From Corynebacterium pseudodiphtheriticum DSM 44287 (GTDB taxonomy: Bacteria > Actinomycetota > Actinomycetes > Mycobacteriales > Mycobacteriaceae), in NCBI RefSeq assembly GCF_000688415.1, contig NZ_JIAH01000001.1:1-64000 (forward strand): a stretch of DNA of 64,000 nucleotides, written 5' to 3'. Below, piece after piece: positions 18,091 through 26,674 of the stretch. The notes below the pieces were generated by a model, which saw nothing but the letters and a program-made list of their open reading frames with translations, searched no databases and was not told the DNA's origin. The translations under genes were made by a program, and so were the position numbers. Position 1 is the first letter of the stretch, and every line of letters starts with the position of its first letter.

Positions 18091-19626
18091 ATGGTTACCC
18101 CGGCCGAGAGATTGCCCGGAAATTCGACCCCTTCGTTGCCGGGTTCAAATGATCGCTTGTGGTTGTTGAAGACGATTTTTCTGCATCCTCGTCTAACAAT
18201 TCCTGCTGCAGCAATGACGGTAATCATGTTTTTGTGCACCGGTTTGACTCCAGTGATTGTCGGGTACGCGATTGATGATGCCATTGCCGGCGGTGAATTT
18301 GCAGAGCTGTTGCGCTGGTTAGCGGTTTTGGTCTTGGTATCTGCGGTGCACGCTACGTGTGGATGGTTTGGGCGCAAGTACCTGGTGCTCGCAATGCTGC
18401 GTACTGGGCATTCATTGCGTATGGCGGTGACCGACCGGATCTCTCATCCCCGGGGGCTTGGTGGCCAGCGACGAACAGCAGGCGAGTTGCTGTCTATTGC
18501 TTCGAGCGATACCCAGCGGATTGCTGATGCAGTCTTGATGGCGGTGTTTCCGTTTGCGGAATTTGCCTCGATTATTTACGTCGGGGTAATGGTGAGCATG
18601 ATTAGTGTTCCCCTCGGCATCGCGGTGTTGGTGGGCGGTCCTGTGATGGTGTGGATTTCCCTGTCAGCTTCTGGCCCATTACGCCGACGTTCCGGGAAAC
18701 GCCAGCACTGGCTGGCTGAGGCCGCAGCCACGGCAACCGATGTGGTGCATGGCCTGCGGATTTTGAAAGGGATTGGCGCAGTAGACACAGTGTATGAGCG
18801 TTATCAGCAGGTGTCTGATGATGCGTATTCTGCGACCGTTCGGGCCCACGGTGCACGTTCGGTGCTCGATGCTATTACGGAAACCATCGGGTCGGTTTAT
18901 ATCATCGTCATTGGGATTGCTGCTGGTGGGCTGGCCCTGGGGGAGGTCATCAGCGTGGGAGAGTTAATTACGGTTATCGGTTTGACGCAATTCATCATTA
19001 CCCCGATGACGATGCTCGGGAAAAATATTTCTTCGAAATGGGCTACCGCGCAAGGGTCAGGCGATCGCATCAGGTCTGTGCTCGCAGCTCCCTATGCGCT
19101 AGCGGAGGCACAGGCTGGCGTCAATTGGGAGCTTTTCCCAGAAAACGCGCGTCCGAGACCAGGGGTATTAACAGTTATCGTCGGCACGGTGCCGGCTGGT
19201 CTGGAGTTGTTGCCACGCGAACAAGTACTGGTGGCCCCACACGACGGGCAACTATTTAGCGGGACCATCGCTGAAAATATTCTGGATCGTACGGACACCA
19301 TGAGTACGCAGGAGATTCTTGATCGGGTGGAGCCAGCACTAGTAGCTGCAGCTGCCGATGATATTCCTGGTGGTGCACAACGACGGGTAGGCGAATCGGA
19401 TGGTGATCTCTCTGGTGGCCAGCGCCAGCGGGTGGCTCTAGCTCGTGCGCTTGCTCGTGACGCGGAGGTACTAGTTTTAGATAATCCTACGACCGCCGTC
19501 GACTCTGTCACGGAACACACCATCGCTCAGCGGGTCGCTCAGGCTCGTCGTGGGAAAACCACAGTGGTTTATAGTTCCTCACCTGCTTGGCGCGAGGTAG
19601 CAGATGTTGTGCAGGCGGGTGAGTGA
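18091..19626 (+). CDS. ABC exporter half-transporter with Walker A-less ATPase domain
   Basis: A 511-residue membrane-ATPase fusion of exporter type. Six membrane helices span about residues 25-310. The ATPase domain is shortened: after the linker RIRSVLAAPYALAEA it runs VLTVIVGTVPAGLELL into VAPHDGQLFSGTIAENI, so the ~50 residues that carry Walker A are missing and the Q-loop glutamine is His. The signature LSGGQRQRVALARAL is perfect. Walker B is VLVLDNPTTAVD with Asn for the catalytic Glu, and the H-loop is replaced (VVYSSSPAW). It cannot bind ATP on its own face but can offer the signature to a partner. It is coupled to the next ABC gene by a four-base overlap. Start ATG 18091 was chosen to clear the divergent gene; substrate unknown. 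Confidence 0.87.
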   Translation: MVTPAERLPGNSTPSLPGSNDRLWLLKTIFLHPRLTIPAAAMTVIMFLCTGLTPVIVGYAIDDAIAGGEFAELLRWLAVLVLVSAVHATCGWFGRKYLVLAMLRTGHSLRMAVTDRISHPRGLGGQRRTAGELLSIASSDTQRIADAVLMAVFPFAEFASIIYVGVMVSMISVPLGIAVLVGGPVMVWISLSASGPLRRRSGKRQHWLAEAAATATDVVHGLRILKGIGAVDTVYERYQQVSDDAYSATVRAHGARSVLDAITETIGSVYIIVIGIAAGGLALGEVISVGELITVIGLTQFIITPMTMLGKNISSKWATAQGSGDRIRSVLAAPYALAEAQAGVNWELFPENARPRPGVLTVIVGTVPAGLELLPREQVLVAPHDGQLFSGTIAENILDRTDTMSTQEILDRVEPALVAAAADDIPGGAQRRVGESDGDLSGGQRQRVALARALARDAEVLVLDNPTTAVDSVTEHTIAQRVAQARRGKTTVVYSSSPAWREVADVVQAGE

Positions 19627-21446
19627 TCATGTCGAACGCGTCTGGTGTGCCGCAGGGTGCTGCATTTGCCACCGCCTCATTTTCCACAGTTCGCCGTATT
19701 GTCGGTACGCAGTTACGCCGGATCCCGCGGGCAGCCAGCCAGTTTTGGTGTGCAATGCTGCTGCTAAGCGCTGGCGCTGTGGCGAATGTTCTAGTGCCCC
19801 GGCAACTAGGGAAGATTGTTGATGAGGTTGTGGCTGAAGACGGTAGTATCACCGTAATCGCGGTGTGGCTGGTGGCATTGGCGTTAGCCTCCGCTGTGCT
19901 TTCGGCGGGCGGGTTGTACGTTATCGGTGCGTTGATCGAACGGGTGATATCAAATCTTCGAGAAACGATGGTCGGTACCGCATTGCGTCTGCCGGCACAT
20001 GAGGTGGAAGAAGCCGGTTCGGGGGATTTGGTATCACGCGCGACCGATGATGTTGCAGAACTTTCCGCTGCAGTGAGTGAGACAGTGCCGGTGTTGTCGA
20101 AATCCGTGTTCATGGTCGGCGCAACGGCAATTGCGCTGATAGCTATTGACTGGCAGTTCTTCGTCGTTATTGCGGTCGTGGTGCCGATCTATTGGTGTGC
20201 TGTGCGGCGTTATCTGCGGGTGGCTCCGCCGCGTTACATCGCGCAACGTGAAGCAATGGCGCAACGTGCCCGGCGCGTATTGGAGTCTATCCACGGTGGG
20301 CCCACGGTGCGTGCCTACGGCTGGGAAGATGCCATGCATGCGCGTGTGCAGGAGAGTTCATCGCAGGTCGTGACCTATGGTTTTGCTGCGCGGCGCACGA
20401 TGATGACCCTTGGTTTGTGGGTTTGGTTGGCCGAGTTTTTGCTTTTGTCGCTGGGGCTATTAGTTGGTTTTTTCGTAGTTGATAACGGATATCTCACTGT
20501 TGGAGCCGTGACAGCGGCGATGTTGATGTTGATTCGTCTTCGCGGTCCGATAATGGCTTTGATGCGAGTACTGGATACGCTGCAGGCCGGATATGCTTCG
20601 TTGAGTCGGATTGCAGGAGTCATAGCCTGCCCGCCGCAGCCGGTGCCGGATTCGGGAGCTGGCGTACCGCGTGGCGAGCTCGCCATAAAGAATGTTTGTT
20701 TTTCTTATTCGGCGGGATCTAATGGTGCTGCAAACCCGGAAAACGTGGACGACTCGAGCGGTTCTACAAACGCCGTCGATGACGTGTCGCTGACGATTCC
20801 ACCTGGTTCCACGGTTGCTGTCGTGGGAGCATCGGGGGCAGGAAAAACGACCTTAGCGGCGTTAGCTGCCGGGTTACGTGTTCCGGATTCGGGCGAGATT
20901 CTTGTCGACGGAACCGAGGTGGCACAGCTTTCTGATCGGGAGCGAGCGGGCCGTTTAGCGATGATTTCGCAGGATGTTTATGTATTTTCTGGCAGTCTGC
21001 GCGATGACCTTACCTTGGCGCGTCCCGGTGCTAACGATGAAGAATTGCTTGGAGCCTTGCATAGCGTGCATGCAGATTGGGTGGAATCGCTTGCCGACGG
21101 ACTGGAGACCGTGGTGGGTGCGCGGGGGCAGCAACTTAACCCGGTGCAAGCCCAGCAGCTTGCGTTGGCTCGTGTGTGGCTAGCGGATCCAGCATTGGTG
21201 ATCATGGATGAGGCTACTGCAGAAGCTGGTTCGGTTGGGGCCGAGAAGCTGGAAGCTGGTGCAGCTGCGGTTGCCGCTGGTCGCACAGCGGTGATAGTGG
21301 CACACCGTTTAGATCAGGCGGCATCTGCGGACCAGGTCGTCGTCATGGACAAGGGTAGAGTGCTTGAGCGGGGAACTCATGCAGATTTGGTTGCTCGAAA
21401 TGGTCGCTATACTGAGCTGTGGGAGGCCTGGAGTTCGGGTCGCTAA
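19623..21446 (+). CDS. ABC exporter half-transporter, catalytic partner
   Basis: A 607-residue exporter half (605 if ATG 19629 is used). The transmembrane domain has six helices within about 30-330. The ATPase domain (about 345-600) has Walker A GASGAGKTTL, Q-loop MISQDVYVFSGSLRDD, Walker B LVIMDEATAE with the catalytic Glu, and H-loop VAHRLDQA. Its signature is degenerate: LNPVQAQQLALARVW instead of LSGGQ. A Gly/Asn/Asp-rich insert lies before Walker A (SAGSNGAANP to SSGSTNAVDD). With the preceding gene it forms a heterodimer with one working ATP site: Walker motifs from this subunit and signature from the other. The GTG start overlaps the partner's stop. Confidence 0.9.
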   Translation: MIMSNASGVPQGAAFATASFSTVRRIVGTQLRRIPRAASQFWCAMLLLSAGAVANVLVPRQLGKIVDEVVAEDGSITVIAVWLVALALASAVLSAGGLYVIGALIERVISNLRETMVGTALRLPAHEVEEAGSGDLVSRATDDVAELSAAVSETVPVLSKSVFMVGATAIALIAIDWQFFVVIAVVVPIYWCAVRRYLRVAPPRYIAQREAMAQRARRVLESIHGGPTVRAYGWEDAMHARVQESSSQVVTYGFAARRTMMTLGLWVWLAEFLLLSLGLLVGFFVVDNGYLTVGAVTAAMLMLIRLRGPIMALMRVLDTLQAGYASLSRIAGVIACPPQPVPDSGAGVPRGELAIKNVCFSYSAGSNGAANPENVDDSSGSTNAVDDVSLTIPPGSTVAVVGASGAGKTTLAALAAGLRVPDSGEILVDGTEVAQLSDRERAGRLAMISQDVYVFSGSLRDDLTLARPGANDEELLGALHSVHADWVESLADGLETVVGARGQQLNPVQAQQLALARVWLADPALVIMDEATAEAGSVGAEKLEAGAAAVAAGRTAVIVAHRLDQAASADQVVVMDKGRVLERGTHADLVARNGRYTELWEAWSSGR

Positions 21447-21595
21447 GGCAATATTTGTTTTATGTGGTAAAACTATTTGCGTAACCGATGAATTAGATAG
21501 ATGCATGTGGTAGCACGCTGCGCACCAGGCTGGGGTAGGTGACATTGGCACGAGCAAGAATGACACTAGCTGGTTTGCTACCAGGCATACTGCAG

Positions 21596-22594
21596 ATGTA
21601 CTCGAGGCGTAGCGTCCGTACCCAATTAGCTGGGGTTTTCTGCGCTTTTGCCATTGCTGCTGCCGGTTGCAGCAGCAATATGGACGATGGCACGCAATCG
21701 GCCCAACATGTCCCTGAATCCGAGCATACGCACGCACTAGACCGGGAGATGCAGGCGTTTCCACACCCCACCGGCGCCCCGGTGGCAGGAGCGTTGCCCG
21801 GTGAGACCACTCGAATTAACCTGCCGAGTGGTCGCAGCTATTTGGTGCATCTGCCTGCTGGCTACGATCCGTCGGAGCCGTGGCCATTGATCTTAACTTT
21901 CCATGGATGGGGGCAAAACGGCCAGTCCTTGGCGACTGCCACACACTTCGATGCAGCTCGTGCTATTTCCATTTATCCGGATGGGGCCCCAAGCAAAGCT
22001 CCTAACCAGAATAAAAAGGCCTGGGCTCCGGCACCTTATGCGAATACCAGCGGGAGCGAAGACCTAGAGTTCGTTGACGAAATTATCAACTCCGCGCGGC
22101 GTACCTGGAATATAGACGATAGCCAACTTTTTGCTGTGGGGTTTTCTAATGGCGGAGGTTTTGCACAATATCTTGCGTGTCAACGGCCGGCGCAGTTCCA
22201 AGCTATAGCCACGGTGTCGGCTGCTTATTACACTGCGGTCGTAGAAAAATGTGCCCCGGGAGCCGTGGGGCATTTGGATATCCACGGCACTGCAGATCAG
22301 ATTGTGAGTTATGACGGCGGAACCCGGCACAACACGAAGTTCTTATCGGTGCCCGAAATCATGGGTGTGGCTGCGCGCCGAAACCACTGCGGGCATAGTA
22401 TTGAACAGCAACGGTTAGTTGGTGGCGCCAAACGAACTAGTTATACGGATTGCGCAGCGCCAGTTGATCACATTCGTATCGAAGGCGGCAAGCATTGGTG
22501 GCCGGGCTATAGCGCAAACCGTAATGATGCGATGCCAGAGAATTTCGCTACCGATAAGATCTTGGACTTCTTCCGGATTCCGGGGCGTCCTTGA
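21596..22594 (+). CDS. Secreted lipoprotein esterase, PHB-depolymerase/LpqC family
   Basis: A 332-residue alpha/beta hydrolase with a lipoprotein signal: MYSRRSVRTQLAGVF, a hydrophobic stretch and lipobox AAAGC, so Cys is probably lipidated after cleavage. The catalytic triad is visible: nucleophile in GFSNGGG, Asp in HGTADQIV, His in GGKHWWPG. The oxyanion region is LTFHGWGQNG. Relatives include LpqC, feruloyl esterases and short-chain poly-hydroxybutyrate depolymerases; the natural substrate may be an envelope or host ester. Start ATG 21596 gives a correct signal peptide; an upstream frame start at 21539 would add 19 residues and spoil it. It stands 150 bases after the ABC pair, probably with its own promoter. 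Confidence 0.85.
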   Translation: MYSRRSVRTQLAGVFCAFAIAAAGCSSNMDDGTQSAQHVPESEHTHALDREMQAFPHPTGAPVAGALPGETTRINLPSGRSYLVHLPAGYDPSEPWPLILTFHGWGQNGQSLATATHFDAARAISIYPDGAPSKAPNQNKKAWAPAPYANTSGSEDLEFVDEIINSARRTWNIDDSQLFAVGFSNGGGFAQYLACQRPAQFQAIATVSAAYYTAVVEKCAPGAVGHLDIHGTADQIVSYDGGTRHNTKFLSVPEIMGVAARRNHCGHSIEQQRLVGGAKRTSYTDCAAPVDHIRIEGGKHWWPGYSANRNDAMPENFATDKILDFFRIPGRP

Positions 22595-22680
22595 ACCGCG
22601 GAAGTTAAGCGCTACCGATGGCATACTAAGCAGTAGACTAAGCGTCTATTATTTCACGACCGGAAGGATATTGAGCAAGC

Positions 22681-24981
22681 GTGGGAAAATTCGATTGGTT
22701 CTGGAACGCCATGGGTGCAAAATCGGCGAAGCACGAGAAGCAATCGCGTAAAATCGTCGGCCAAGCCCAGCAACAGGCCGCGGATTTTGACTCACTGAGC
22801 GACGATAAACTACGTGAGCATGCCCGTAGCTCAGTGAATCCCAGTGGTGAGATCACCGATAAGTCCACGTTTTTGGCGGCACTTGCTACGGCAAGTTCTC
22901 GCAAGCTGGGGCTACGCCCGTACGACGTGCAATCTCAGGCTGTACTGCGATTGTTGACGGGCGATGTCATCCATATGGCGACCGGCGAAGGTAAAACTTT
23001 GGTTGGCGCGATGGCAGCCACTGGTTTTGCGCTCAGCGGAAAACGAGTACATGTGGTCACAGTCAATGATTATCTTGCACGCCGCGATGCCGAATGGATG
23101 CGCCCGCTCGTAGAGAGCTTTGGGCTAGAGGTAGCTGCAGTGACCGAGTCCATGGACACGGCGCAGCGTCGACAAGCGTATGCCGCTGATGTGGTCTATG
23201 CACCGGTGAAAGAGCTAGGGTTTGATGTACTACGGGACAACCAAATTACTTCTCGTGAACAGGCTGTATTTCAACAAGCTGACGTAGCGTTAGTTGATGA
23301 AGCAGATTCTGTACTGGTGGACGAAGCCCTGGTGCCGCTAGTGCTTGCAGGAACCCGAGCCGACCAAGCTACAGACCCACGCGTGACCACCGTGGTAGCC
23401 AACCTAAAGCAGGAACGCGACTACACCATCGGCACTGACGGTCGCACGGTGTTCCTTACTGACGATGGTGCGGCGACGGTGGAAAAGGAACTAGGAATCG
23501 ATTCGCTTTATAGTGATGAACATATCGGAAGTACTTTGGTGCGGGTGAACCTCGCATTGCATGCAAAAGCCTTACTTATCCGTGATATCCATTATTTGGT
23601 TCATGATGGCGAGTTGAAACTGATTGATACCGCGAAAGGTCGGGTTGCTGACCTGCAGCGTTGGCCGGACGGATTGCAAGCCGCAGTCGAAGAAAAAGAA
23701 GGACTGAAAGTCACAGAAGGCGGCCGAATTCTCGATACGCTGACCATTCAAGAACTTATGCGTCGCTACCCGCAGTTGTGTGGCATGACCGGTACCGCTG
23801 TTGAAGCCACAGACCAGTTACGCGAATTTTACGGTTTGTACGTTTCCGAAATTGCTCCGAATAAAGCGCCACAGCGGTTCGACGAAGCAGATCGCGTCTA
23901 TGCCACGGTGGCTGAGAAAACCCAGGCCTTGTTAGACGAAATTGAATTGCTGCATGCACAGAAACAGCCAGTATTGATTGGCACTCAGGATGTTGCGGAA
24001 TCAGAAAGCCTGGACGCCGCTCTAACAGAACGTGGAATCAATGCGCAGGTGCTCAACGCGAAAAACGATGCCGAGGAAGCAGCGATTATTGCCGAAGCTG
24101 GTATGCCAGGCAGGGTTACTGTATCAACGCAGATGGCTGGCCGCGGTACGGATATCAAATTAGGCGGCACCGATGGAACCCACTATCAAGAAGTCAAAGA
24201 TGCCGGTGGCTTGGCAGTGCTGGGAACCACGCGCCACCGGAGCTCGCGTTTAGATAATCAATTGCGGGGCCGTGCAGGACGCCAGGGGGATCCGGGGTTG
24301 AGTCTGTTTTTCGTCTCTTTGGAAGACGATGTGGTCATTTCCGGAGGTGCAGGTGAATCCGTAGAAGCTCAGCCGGACGGGAACGGCCGGATTGATTCTG
24401 GGCGTATCGTAGATTTTATCGCTCATTGCCAGAGGGTTACAGAAGCTCAATTGCTGGAAATCCATAGTCAGACCTGGAAATACAACAAATTGTTGGCAGA
24501 TCAGCGGGAAATCATCGATGAGCGCAGGAGTAGTTTGCTCGACACGGATAAAGCCTGGACGGAACTCCGTGAGTATGAACCAGAGCGTGCCGCCGAATTG
24601 GTTGCCGCGGGTCTTGCCGACGACGTATTGGTGCAAGCAAGCCGCGAGATCATGCTTTACCATCTTGATCTCGCCTGGGCGGATCACCTTGAACATATGG
24701 ATGATGTTCGTGAATCGATTCACCTGCGCGCGATCGCCAGGGAAACCCCGATCGATGAGTATCACCGGATTGCGGTGCGCGAATTTAAAGAAATCGTGCG
24801 TCGTGGTGTAGAGGCAGCTAGAGAAAGTTTCCGTGAGGTAGTTATCGATAATGCGGGTGCACATCTTTCCGAAGGGGGCCTAGCTCGCCCATCTGCGACT
24901 TGGACGTATATGGTCTCGGACAATCCGCTCGCTGGCTCGGGAAATTCTGCATTGAGCGGAATCGGCAACCTATTCCGCTAA
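22681..24981 (+). CDS. secA2: Accessory Sec translocase ATPase SecA2
   Basis: A 766-residue SecA paralogue, the shorter accessory form. It has Walker A in MATGEGKTLVGAMAA (about 98-112), VTVNDYLARRDAEWM, Walker B VDEADSVLVDEALVPL, STQMAGRGTDIKLGG and GRAGRQGDPG. The C-terminal zinc-binding tail of housekeeping SecA is absent; the protein ends in a Ser/Gly/Asn-rich stretch (NPLAGSGNSAL). Actinobacterial SecA2 exports a limited protein set and is non-redundant with SecA1. The GTG start follows AAGGA by 12 bases. A strong terminator lies 50 bases after the stop, closing the transcription unit before odhI, the usual corynebacterial/mycobacterial neighbour. Confidence 0.93.
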   Translation: MGKFDWFWNAMGAKSAKHEKQSRKIVGQAQQQAADFDSLSDDKLREHARSSVNPSGEITDKSTFLAALATASSRKLGLRPYDVQSQAVLRLLTGDVIHMATGEGKTLVGAMAATGFALSGKRVHVVTVNDYLARRDAEWMRPLVESFGLEVAAVTESMDTAQRRQAYAADVVYAPVKELGFDVLRDNQITSREQAVFQQADVALVDEADSVLVDEALVPLVLAGTRADQATDPRVTTVVANLKQERDYTIGTDGRTVFLTDDGAATVEKELGIDSLYSDEHIGSTLVRVNLALHAKALLIRDIHYLVHDGELKLIDTAKGRVADLQRWPDGLQAAVEEKEGLKVTEGGRILDTLTIQELMRRYPQLCGMTGTAVEATDQLREFYGLYVSEIAPNKAPQRFDEADRVYATVAEKTQALLDEIELLHAQKQPVLIGTQDVAESESLDAALTERGINAQVLNAKNDAEEAAIIAEAGMPGRVTVSTQMAGRGTDIKLGGTDGTHYQEVKDAGGLAVLGTTRHRSSRLDNQLRGRAGRQGDPGLSLFFVSLEDDVVISGGAGESVEAQPDGNGRIDSGRIVDFIAHCQRVTEAQLLEIHSQTWKYNKLLADQREIIDERRSSLLDTDKAWTELREYEPERAAELVAAGLADDVLVQASREIMLYHLDLAWADHLEHMDDVRESIHLRAIARETPIDEYHRIAVREFKEIVRRGVEAARESFREVVIDNAGAHLSEGGLARPSATWTYMVSDNPLAGSGNSALSGIGNLFR

Positions 24982-25031
24982 TGAACGCAGGCTTAAGTAG
25001 CGCTTCGATCTTCTAGGCAGGTGACTAGCCG

Positions 25032-25078
25032 AAAAGCCCCGCGGTTTGAATTACGAGTATGGTATTTGGCGGGGTTTT
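25032..25078 (+). terminator. Terminator after secA2
   Basis: AAAAGCCCCGC at 25032-25042 pairs with GCGGGGTTTT at 25069-25078, giving a GC-rich stem followed by a T-tract. The loop of about 26 bases is long, but the A-tract/stem/T-tract layout is typical of an intrinsic terminator. Confidence 0.8.
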
Positions 25079-25137
25079 CGTAGTTGAAAAAATGCTAAAG
25101 AAAATAACTTTGACTCTCGTCGTAGCCGTTTAAGCGC

Positions 25138-25143
25138 TATGAT
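25138..25143 (+). promoter_or_regulatory. odhI: Candidate -10 element for odhI
   Basis: TATGAT 44 bases before the odhI start, preceded by GC as in extended -10 sites. The nearest good -35 (TTGACT at 25110-25115) is 22 bases upstream, too far, so the -35 is unassigned. Confidence 0.35.
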
Positions 25144-25186
25144 GGATTACTAACGGCAATATTTCCGACAATGCGGAGGATAGATA

Positions 25187-25618
25187 ATGAGCGAAAACAC
25201 CGGTACTCCGGAGCAACAGGCGGAGACAACCTCAGTCTTCCGTGCGGATTTAATTAAGGAAATGGAATCCGGTGCTGGTGCTTCTACCGCAGCCGAAAAT
25301 ACCGAAAACCTCGCCGAAGGCGTAGCGTTGTTGGTGGTCAAGCGGGGGCCAAACGCGGGCGCGCGTTTCTTGTTGGACCAAGAAACCACAACCGCAGGTC
25401 GCCACCCAGAGGCGGATATTTTCTTGGATGACGTCACCGTTTCTCGTCGTCATGCAGAATTCCGTTTGAACAATGGGGAATTCGAAGTGGTAGACGTAGG
25501 ATCGTTGAATGGTACTTATGTCAACCGCGAGCCACGGAATTCACAGGTGCTTTCTGTGGGCGATGAAATCCAAATTGGTAAGTTCCGATTGGTCTTTTTG
25601 GCTGACACCAAGAAATAA
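25187..25618 (+). CDS. odhI: FHA-domain regulator OdhI (GarA homologue)
   Basis: A 143-residue forkhead-associated protein that, unphosphorylated, binds and inhibits 2-oxoglutarate dehydrogenase and so directs 2-oxoglutarate toward glutamate. The N-terminal phospho-site ETTSVFRADL is intact, with Thr14 and Thr15 as in C. glutamicum, where PknG phosphorylates Thr14 and relieves inhibition. The FHA domain (about 45-135) has GRHPEADIFLDD, VSRRHAEF and GSLNGTYVN. The ATG has GGAGG upstream. It is followed nine bases later by ftsR, the same order as C. glutamicum cg1630-cg1631. Confidence 0.97.
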   Translation: MSENTGTPEQQAETTSVFRADLIKEMESGAGASTAAENTENLAEGVALLVVKRGPNAGARFLLDQETTTAGRHPEADIFLDDVTVSRRHAEFRLNNGEFEVVDVGSLNGTYVNREPRNSQVLSVGDEIQIGKFRLVFLADTKK

Positions 25619-25627
25619 TAGGTAATT

Positions 25628-26377
25628 GTGAGTCCAGTATCTCAAGCAGCAGCGCAGTCGACGCCTCGGACAGGCAGCGCGTACAAGACCCGTAAGGCAA
25701 AGTCCATCGGTGTCGTCTTGGAATCTTTGCGTCCTGAGTTTCCGGATATTACGGTTTCTAAGATCCGATTCCTTGAATCGGAGGGATTAATTTCCCCGCA
25801 GCGTACAAAGTCCGGCTACCGTCGTTTCACCGAAGAAGATGTCGCACGGTTGCGCTATATTTTGGTTACCCAGCGAGATCACTATCTTCCGCTGAAAGTC
25901 ATTCGTGAACAGCTCGAAGCTATGGACTCCGGGCAAGTTACTGCCTTGGTGGGGGCGAATTCTACACAGGGTTTGATGTCTGCGGATACGTTCCGCACCA
26001 CCGGGCCGAGGAGTTTCACGGATTCAGATGTGGCACACCAAGCAGGCGTGGATGTTGAGTTCGTGACCGAACTTGCTGGAGCTGGTTTGATCCGCCCGGA
26101 TGCCGCTGGATTTTTTGCCACTGATGACGTAAATATTGTGAGTACAGCGCGGTCGTTGCAGCAGTTGGGCTTTGACACGCGATTGCTGAAATCACTGCGT
26201 AATGGTGCGCGTCGACATGCAGATCTGATCACCCAGGTTGCAGGCCCGTTGACGCATGGAAAATCAGATAATGCGCAACAACAAGCGGAAGAATTATCAC
26301 AACAAATTTCCGCGTTGGTGGTTTCCCTGCACACAAGTTTGCTTAAGAGCACCCTGCGTGAGGAATTCGATGCTTAA
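25628..26377 (+). CDS. ftsR: MerR-type regulator FtsR
   Basis: A 249-residue MerR-like regulator equivalent to C. glutamicum FtsR (cg1631, an activator of ftsZ) and Rv1828. The N-terminal winged helix-turn-helix has SIGVVLESLRPEF, KIRFLESEGLI and YRRFTEEDVARLRYI. A second, helical/MerR-like half (about 120-245) differs from classic metal sensors: there is no Cys-rich effector loop. The GTG start at 25628 is nine bases after odhI, so both are likely cotranscribed. A terminator lies about 57 bases after the stop. Confidence 0.9.
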   Translation: MSPVSQAAAQSTPRTGSAYKTRKAKSIGVVLESLRPEFPDITVSKIRFLESEGLISPQRTKSGYRRFTEEDVARLRYILVTQRDHYLPLKVIREQLEAMDSGQVTALVGANSTQGLMSADTFRTTGPRSFTDSDVAHQAGVDVEFVTELAGAGLIRPDAAGFFATDDVNIVSTARSLQQLGFDTRLLKSLRNGARRHADLITQVAGPLTHGKSDNAQQQAEELSQQISALVVSLHTSLLKSTLREEFDA

Positions 26378-26433
26378 AGAACTCAATGCCTAGCCCATTA
26401 TTTTAGGGTCTTTCACGGAGATCTTTCGTCTGG

Positions 26434-26469
26434 AACCGGCATCGCACGTCTGCGGTGTCGGTTTCTTTC
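26434..26469 (+). terminator. Terminator after ftsR
   Basis: AACCGGCATCGCA pairs with TGCGGTGTCGGTT across a four-base loop, with two G:U pairs, followed by T-rich TCTTTCT. It ends the odhI-ftsR unit. Confidence 0.75.
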
Positions 26470-26562
26470 TGTCATCATGATGAGTCTGTTGTGGCTGATA
26501 CGACCAATATGAGTATAGTGATGGGGGTCATGTTAACAGTTGAGATTCGCGAGACGGAAGAA

Positions 26563-26590
26563 CCCTAAAGTCTTAATTGAGACTTTAGGG
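26563..26590 (+). repeat. Perfect inverted repeat upstream of second MerR gene
   Basis: CCCTAAAGTCT at 26563-26573 and its exact complement AGACTTTAGGG at 26580-26590 around a six-base spacer TAATTG. It lies 85-112 bases before the start of the MerR-like gene and is not followed by a T-run, so an operator or 5'-leader hairpin is more likely than a terminator. Confidence 0.75.
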
Positions 26591-26630
26591 CGTGTCGCGC
26601 CGATTCTTCGTAAAAGGGCAATAGGATTGA

Positions 26631-26647
26631 CCTTAAATAATTTAAGG
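26631..26647 (+). repeat. 17-base perfect palindrome upstream of second MerR gene
   Basis: CCTTAAAT-A-ATTTAAGG, exact two-fold symmetry, 28-44 bases before the GTG start. It shares the CCTWAA motif with the larger repeat at 26563-26590, which suggests binding of the same dimeric regulator, possibly the MerR-like protein itself. Autoregulation is inference. Confidence 0.7.
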
Positions 26648-26674
26648 ATTCCAAACTTCCATCGGAGTAATTAC

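Noticed and set aside
18039..18377. N-terminal extension of the methyltransferase
   Set aside because: The extra ~113 residues overlap the divergent ABC gene and have no family similarity; the normal N-terminus begins at 18038.
18979..19260. Possible frameshift explaining the missing Walker A
   Set aside because: The frame is continuous and other frames in this stretch do not contain a Walker A or strand-2 sequence, so a true deletion is more likely than a single-base error.
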